A DNA stretch of 26,572 bases from RGIG3009 sp964470515. GTDB taxonomy: Bacteria > Bacillota > Clostridia > Oscillospirales > Acutalibacteraceae. The notes beneath the pieces were generated by a model, which was not told the origin of the DNA, did no database searches, and was given only the letters and a program-made list of their open reading frames with translations. The number at the start of each line of letters is the position of its first letter. Within the stretch, counting starts at the first letter, position 1. A program made the position numbers and the translations under genes. Below are positions 22,207 through 26,572 of this stretch, piece after piece. The stretch lies in the NCBI GenBank assembly GCA_964470515.1, contig CAYYDD010000015.1, positions 1 through 26,572 on the forward strand, in the 5' to 3' direction.

Positions 22207-23509
22207 CGACAAGTGCTACGACGTAGACGACATTCTGAACGAGGTACAAGGCGGTACGCCCGCCGAAGCCCCGGCACCCGCCGCGAAGAAGCCGTTCAAG
22301 CTCGAGCTGGATCTGGACAGCGAGTACGGCGAAGCGGTGGAGGCCGCTCCCGTCGTGCGGGAGGAGCAGCCGCCGATACATACACCCGAGGAACCGAAGC
22401 AGCCCGAAAAACCTAAAAAGAAAAAGAAGAAGCACAGCTGGGTGCGCAGTGTGATCTACACGGTCCTCGTGCTGGGCGTGTCGGCCTTGCTCGCGTATGT
22501 GCTGGTGGTGGGAGGTCTGGATTTTACGGGGCTTACCCGTGCCGATAAGACGGTGGATGTCGATATCCCCGCCGGTGCGAGCACCGCCGCCGTGTCGGAG
22601 GTGCTCGCGGAAAACGGGCTGATCGACCAGCCGATGATCTTCCGCCTGTACGCCCGCCTGACGGGTGCGGACGGCACGTGGCAGCCCGGCAGCTTCAGTC
22701 TGAATCCCAATATGGGCTATCAGACGCTGGTGAAAAGCCTGCAGACCGCGCGCAAGCGTGACACCGCCACCGTCCTCATTCCGGAGGGCTTTACCGTGAT
22801 GCAGATCGCGGAACGGCTGGAGAAAAAGGGCGTGTGCACGGTGGAGGAATTTTTGCGCGCCGTGACCGAGGTGGATTACAGCGCGGATTATGACTTTATC
22901 GCGGCGCTTTCCGGCGTTGATAAGACCGATTACGATGCCCGCATCTATAAGCTGGAGGGCTATCTGTTCCCGGATACCTATGAGTTTTACGTCGGCTGCT
23001 CCGGCGAAACGGTCGTTCGCAAGATGCTGGATAACTTCGATACCCGTCTGAGCACCACCATCCGCGCGTCGATGAGCGCCAAGGGCTACACGATGGACGA
23101 GCTCATCGTGTTGGCGTCTATCGTGCAGGGCGAGGCCGGCTCGACGGACGATATGGCGATGGTCTCCCGCGTGCTGGCCAACCGGATGGCGGATCCCGTG
23201 ACCTATCCGAAACTGCAATGTGACTCCACCGGCGATTACGTGGAAAAGCTGATCGCGGGCGGCAACAGCTCAATCTCCACGGTGAATACCGCGTACGACA
23301 CCTACGAGCGGGAAGGCCTGCCTGCCGGTCCTATCAATAACCCCGGTCTGGCCGCCATCAAAGCGGTGCTCACCCCGTCCGAAAACGAAGCCGTTATGAA
23401 GTGCTATTTCTTTGCCACGGATTACGATACCGGTATCACGTACTATTCCGAGACCTATAATCAGCACGTCAGCGTTTGTAAGAGATATGGGATCGGTATG
23501 TATGGCTGA
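22199..23509 (+). CDS. mltG: Endolytic murein transglycosylase MltG (YceG-like)
   Basis: This 436-residue bitopic membrane protein has an acidic cytoplasmic N-terminus, a lysine cluster (KKKKKKH, about 73-79), one membrane helix at about 82-104 and an extracytoplasmic catalytic domain. MltG cleaves nascent glycan strands and sets their length. The catalytic glutamate is most likely Glu312 in LASIVQGEAG. A LysM-like stretch (LIPEGFTVMQIAERL) precedes the catalytic region, and GLPAGPINNPGLAAI near the end is a family hallmark. AGGAGG lies upstream of the ATG, which overlaps the cyclo-ligase gene. Proximity to the following U32 gene is conserved in other Firmicutes. Confidence 0.94.
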   Translation: MADDKCYDVDDILNEVQGGTPAEAPAPAAKKPFKLELDLDSEYGEAVEAAPVVREEQPPIHTPEEPKQPEKPKKKKKKHSWVRSVIYTVLVLGVSALLAYVLVVGGLDFTGLTRADKTVDVDIPAGASTAAVSEVLAENGLIDQPMIFRLYARLTGADGTWQPGSFSLNPNMGYQTLVKSLQTARKRDTATVLIPEGFTVMQIAERLEKKGVCTVEEFLRAVTEVDYSADYDFIAALSGVDKTDYDARIYKLEGYLFPDTYEFYVGCSGETVVRKMLDNFDTRLSTTIRASMSAKGYTMDELIVLASIVQGEAGSTDDMAMVSRVLANRMADPVTYPKLQCDSTGDYVEKLIAGGNSSISTVNTAYDTYEREGLPAGPINNPGLAAIKAVLTPSENEAVMKCYFFATDYDTGITYYSETYNQHVSVCKRYGIGMYG

Positions 23510-24731
23510 GCTGCTGCAAAAACCGGAGGTGCTGTCCCCCGCAGGTGACAGCGAGCGTCTGGAGACCGCGCTGCTGTACGGTGCCGACGCGGTATACCTG
23601 TCGGGAACCCGCTTCGGGATGCGCCGCGCCCCCGCCAACTTTACCGAGGACGAGCTGCGCTCCGCTGCGGCGGCCTGCCACCGTGCGGGCAAACGGATGT
23701 ACGTCACCTGCAACATTCTGCCGCGCAACGAGGAAATGGATACGTTGCCCGCCTATCTGGAGTTGCTGGACGATATCGGCACCGATGCTGTTATCGCCGC
23801 CGATCCGGGTGTAATGACGCTTGTCAAGCGGTATGCGCCGCACTGCGAGCTGCACGTGTCTACCCAGCTCGGTGTGGTTAATTATGTCACGGCGCAGACG
23901 CTCTACGATATGGGTGCTACCCGCGTGGTGCTCGCGCGGGAGCTGTCCATCGACGAGGTAGCCGCTATCCGCGCCAAGATCCCGCGCGAGCTGGAGCTGG
24001 AGGCTTTTGTCCACGGTGCGATGTGTATGGCGTATTCGGGCCGCTGTCTGCTGTCCACCTATTTGACGGGGCGCGACGGCAACCACGGCGACTGTGCCCA
24101 GCCCTGCCGTTGGGGCTATTATATGGTCGAGCCAACCCGTCCCGAGCAGCCCATCACGGTGGTTGAGGAGATGGGGGAGACCCATTTGCTCAACGCCTAC
24201 GATCTGTGTATGCTGGAGCATATCCCCGCGCTGTGCCGTGCGGGTGTCAGCTCGTTCAAGATCGAGGGACGCGCCAAGGCCGCGTTTTATGTGGCGGGCA
24301 TCACCAACGCCTACCGTCAGGCGGTGGACGGGTATTTCGCCGCCGGTTGTCCCGACGGCTACGTCCAGCCCGCGTGGCTGCGTGAGGAGCCGGGCAAGGT
24401 CAGCCACCGTCCGTACGGTACCGGGTTTTATTTCGGTCAGCCGCAGCAGAATATCACCACCAACAGTTATATCCGCGACTATCAGGCCACCGCCGTGGTG
24501 GAGGGTTATGAAAACGGTCAGATCATCCTTACCCAGCGCAACCGCTTTTTCGCGGGGGATACGCTGGAGGTGCTGATGCCGGGTGAACCGATGTTCACGC
24601 TCACGGTCACGGCATTGTATAACGAGGAGGGCGAGGCTATCGACTGCGCCCCCCACCCGATGATGAGGATACGTATCCCGTACGACCGTCCGTTGCCCCG
24701 TGGGTGCTATCTCCGCCGCCAAGCCGATTGA
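23502..24731 (+). CDS. Peptidase U32 family protein, probable tRNA 5-hydroxyuridine synthesis protein (TrhP-like)
   Basis: This 409-residue protein begins KPEVLSPAGDSERLE, as U32 proteins do, and carries the U32 signature EAFVHGAMCMAYSGRCLLS (167-185). Four cysteines, Cys175, Cys182, Cys198 and Cys202 (GDCAQPC), are in the positions of a probable iron-sulfur cluster. U32 proteins TrhP/YegQ (and B. subtilis YrrN/YrrO) act in prephenate-dependent 5-hydroxylation of wobble uridine in tRNA; older annotation as collagenase is less likely. The B. subtilis order mltG-trmR-yrrN-yrrO supports this reading. The ATG at 23502 overlaps the mltG stop by 8 nt. An upstream start at 23412 would lie deep in mltG. 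It is the last gene before the terminator. Confidence 0.88.
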   Translation: MAELLQKPEVLSPAGDSERLETALLYGADAVYLSGTRFGMRRAPANFTEDELRSAAAACHRAGKRMYVTCNILPRNEEMDTLPAYLELLDDIGTDAVIAADPGVMTLVKRYAPHCELHVSTQLGVVNYVTAQTLYDMGATRVVLARELSIDEVAAIRAKIPRELELEAFVHGAMCMAYSGRCLLSTYLTGRDGNHGDCAQPCRWGYYMVEPTRPEQPITVVEEMGETHLLNAYDLCMLEHIPALCRAGVSSFKIEGRAKAAFYVAGITNAYRQAVDGYFAAGCPDGYVQPAWLREEPGKVSHRPYGTGFYFGQPQQNITTNSYIRDYQATAVVEGYENGQIILTQRNRFFAGDTLEVLMPGEPMFTLTVTALYNEEGEAIDCAPHPMMRIRIPYDRPLPRGCYLRRQAD

Positions 24732-24733
24732 TC

Positions 24734-24763
24734 AAACGCCTTCCCACCCGGAAGGCGTTTTTT
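24734..24763 (+). terminator. Intrinsic terminator of the thyX operon
   Basis: An 11-bp stem (AAACGCCTTCC with GGAAGGCGTTT) around a 5-nt loop is followed by a T-run (TTTTTT in all) only 3 nt after the U32 stop. The remaining gap to the next start (24764-24843) has no clear promoter; CCCCGT/ACGGGG could form a weak hairpin there. Confidence 0.9.
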
Positions 24764-24843
24764 GCCCCCATCACCCGCACAATCTAAATCACCCCGTCTA
24801 ACCCCCCTTCCACGGGGCATACTACCACCAACGAGGTGATACT

Positions 24844-26466
24844 ATGCCCAAACGTCCCATTGCATTGTTTGCCGCACTGCTGTTCGCGTTCAGCGGCATC
24901 ATCGCGCGCATCTACACACTCACCGAGCAAGGCTACGCCGACGCGGCGGATATGCAATCCACTCTCACTGTCACGGTCGCGACGGCTCGCGGCACACTGT
25001 ACGACCGTAATCTGCAACGGCTCACCAATACCCGTACCGGCTACGCGGGCAGTGCCATCGGTATCCCGTCGGCACTCGCCGCGCTGTCGTCGGTCAGCAC
25101 CGATGACGAATGGACGAGCCTCAGCGCCCGTCTTGAAAGCGGCAAGCCCGTCGTCCTCACCGACGAGTCGGCTTTGCCGCTCGCCGAGGGGATTCTCCAG
25201 TTCACCGTCCCGTTGCGGTACGATGACAGCGGTCTCGCCTCCCACGTCATCGGCTACGTGGGGGAGAGCGGCAGCGGTGTCAGCGGCGCCGAAAAGGCGC
25301 TGGACGACATCCTGACCGCGGCATCCGGCAGCATCACCGTGACCTATCAGACCGACGGCACGGGCGCGGTGCTGCCCGGAGGTGAGGTGACCGTGGAAAA
25401 CACGCTGGCTCGGGCGGGCGCGGGTGCGGCGCTCACCATCGACCGCGAATTACAGCACACGGTGCAAACACTGGCGGGGGAGAGCATCAGCCGGGGCGCT
25501 GTGGTGGTGATGGAGGTCGCGACCGGCGATATTCTGGCAATGGCCAGCTTCCCCGGCTTCGCCGCGTCGAATTTATCGGAGTATCTCGATGCGCCGGATT
25601 CTCCGCTCTTTGACCGCGCCACCGCCGCGTATAACTGCGGCTCGGTGTTTAAAACGGTTACCGCGATGGCCGCGCTGGAGAGCGGTGTTCCCGTCTCACA
25701 GAGCTTCCCGTGCTTAGGCTCGCTGTTGGTGGGCAGCAACCGCATCAAATGCCATCACATTCTCGGCCACGGCACGCTGACGCTGGGGGACGGCTTCGCC
25801 CAGTCCTGCAACCCGTATTTTATCCAGCTCGCACAGCTATCGGGCGGCGCATCGCTGTACCGCTACGCCTCACTGCTCGGCTTTGACAGCCCGCTCCTGC
25901 TGATGGAAAACTGGCAGACCGACCGCGCCACCCTGCCGTCGGAGGAGGACTTCAGCGGCTCGGTGCTACTGGCGAACGTGTCCATCGGACAGGGTGACCT
26001 GCTGGCGACCCCGCTGCACGTCGCCGCAATGACTGCCTGCGTGGCAAACGGCGGCACCTACCGCCGCCCGAATCTGTATCTCGGCACGGTCGATCAGCTC
26101 GGTACGCTGACGTTCGCCGATCGCGATCCCGCGTCGCGCGTCTGCTCGGAGCAGACCGCCGCCACGCTGCGGGAGCTGATGTGCGGTGTCATTACCGACG
26201 GCACCGGTAAGACCGCAGCTCCCGCTGTCGGCACCGCCGGTGGTAAGACCGGCACGGCCGAGACCGGCTGGAAGACCGACAGCGGCGACACGATGGTGCA
26301 TAGCTGGTTTACCGGCTTTTATCCCGCCGAGAACCCGCAGTACGTCATCACCGTGCTGGCGGAGGACAGCGACACCACAGGCGAGACCACCGCCCCCGTC
26401 TTTAAAACTATCTGTGATAAGCTGTACCGTATGGGATATATCTCCGCAGGCGTGACAGGGGAGTAA
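24844..26466 (+). CDS. Class B penicillin-binding protein (transpeptidase)
   Basis: This 540-residue protein is a monofunctional D,D-transpeptidase that cross-links peptidoglycan. A short N-terminus leads into one membrane helix (about 6-22), then the RGTLYDRN segment of class B proteins, and a C-terminal transpeptidase domain. The active-site set is complete: Ser267-Lys270 in CGSVFKT, Ser321-Cys322-Asn323, and Lys468-Thr469-Gly470 in GGKTGTAE. The protein is shorter than most SpoVD or PBP2 proteins and has no PASTA repeats. Whether it serves division, elongation or sporulation cannot be told here. GAGGTG lies 5 nt before the ATG. It stands after a terminator, so it probably has its own promoter, which I could not identify. 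Confidence 0.92.
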   Translation: MPKRPIALFAALLFAFSGIIARIYTLTEQGYADAADMQSTLTVTVATARGTLYDRNLQRLTNTRTGYAGSAIGIPSALAALSSVSTDDEWTSLSARLESGKPVVLTDESALPLAEGILQFTVPLRYDDSGLASHVIGYVGESGSGVSGAEKALDDILTAASGSITVTYQTDGTGAVLPGGEVTVENTLARAGAGAALTIDRELQHTVQTLAGESISRGAVVVMEVATGDILAMASFPGFAASNLSEYLDAPDSPLFDRATAAYNCGSVFKTVTAMAALESGVPVSQSFPCLGSLLVGSNRIKCHHILGHGTLTLGDGFAQSCNPYFIQLAQLSGGASLYRYASLLGFDSPLLLMENWQTDRATLPSEEDFSGSVLLANVSIGQGDLLATPLHVAAMTACVANGGTYRRPNLYLGTVDQLGTLTFADRDPASRVCSEQTAATLRELMCGVITDGTGKTAAPAVGTAGGKTGTAETGWKTDSGDTMVHSWFTGFYPAENPQYVITVLAEDSDTTGETTAPVFKTICDKLYRMGYISAGVTGE

Positions 26467-26572
26467 AAGCGGATTAAAATACTGTAGGTCTGTCAATGAA
26501 GTGTTACACACTAGGGAAAGCAGCAAGGATGTGTTTGGGAGAGCGCCAGTTGAGGGGACGCATAGGGAAATT
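26467..26572 (+). other. Unresolved right edge with a short open frame running off the window
   Basis: Beyond the PBP stop the sequence becomes purine-rich and lacks the GC-rich codon pattern of its neighbours. There is no terminator hairpin after the PBP gene. A frame from the ATG at 26496 stays open for 25 codons to the window end, but its ribosome site is weak and I do not recognise the peptide. It may be structured RNA, such as the start of an intron or mobile element, or just a short intergenic stretch. Confidence 0.3.

Noticed and set aside
1..26572. tRNA or rRNA genes
   Set aside because: I saw no cloverleaf-like sequences with CCA-proximal stems or rRNA-like stretches in the intergenic regions on reading; this is not a computed search.

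Overview
The window is about 26.6 kb of GC-rich, densely coding bacterial DNA. Purine-rich Shine-Dalgarno sequences precede almost every gene. The gene set (ThyX, SNARE-associated/TVP38, a DUF4080-type radical SAM protein, MltG next to a U32 'peptidase', ArgJ-type arginine synthesis) and the near-consensus sigma-A promoters suggest a high-GC member of the Clostridia, probably Oscillospiraceae/Ruminococcaceae. That placement is inferred from protein flavour; there is no rRNA in the window.

Layout. At 61-903 (minus) lies a lone tyrosine recombinase, separated by a terminator from a very large minus-strand arginine block. In transcription order the block is argG (14072-12855), argH, argC, argJ, argB, argD, argF, carA and carB (ending at 1023). 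It covers the cyclic acetylated route from glutamate to arginine plus carbamoyl phosphate synthesis. argG has a consensus promoter (TTGACA, 17 bp, TATAAT) with tandem ARG-box-like operators just downstream. A hairpin followed by a T-run separates argG from argH, and a double hairpin separates argF from carA. Divergent from argG on the plus strand is a radical SAM protein fused to a HAD phosphatase (14297-16612). A roughly 0.5 kb convergent intergenic region then carries a terminator, palindromes, AT-rich hexamers and a cluster of DnaA-box-like motifs. A TVP38-family membrane protein (minus) is divergent from a second plus-strand operon: thyX, tmk, DUF2156, GNAT, DJ-1/PfpI, 5-formyl-THF cyclo-ligase, mltG and a U32/TrhP-like gene, closed by a terminator at 24734. 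A class B penicillin-binding protein follows, and the last 100 bases are unresolved.

Most notable. The carbamoyl phosphate synthetase at the end of the arginine operon is odd in three ways. (1) CarA aligns well over its full length but has lost all three residues of the glutaminase triad (Cys to Gly, His to Glu, Glu to Asn), so it probably cannot hydrolyse glutamine. That recalls vertebrate ammonia-dependent CPS I. (2) CarB is fused in frame to a full-length diaminopimelate epimerase (DapF) domain, linking arginine/pyrimidine and lysine/peptidoglycan chemistry in one polypeptide. (3) In that domain the first catalytic Cys is Ala, while the second Cys and the visible substrate-binding motifs are kept. 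The hypothesis is an ammonia-fed, arginine-operon CPS carrying an altered DapF module; activity, partners and taxonomic spread cannot be judged from sequence alone.

The thyX operon joins dTMP synthesis (ThyX, TMK) with a folate-recycling enzyme, then cell-wall (MltG) and tRNA-modification (TrhP-like) genes. The mltG/trhP proximity is also known in Bacillus.
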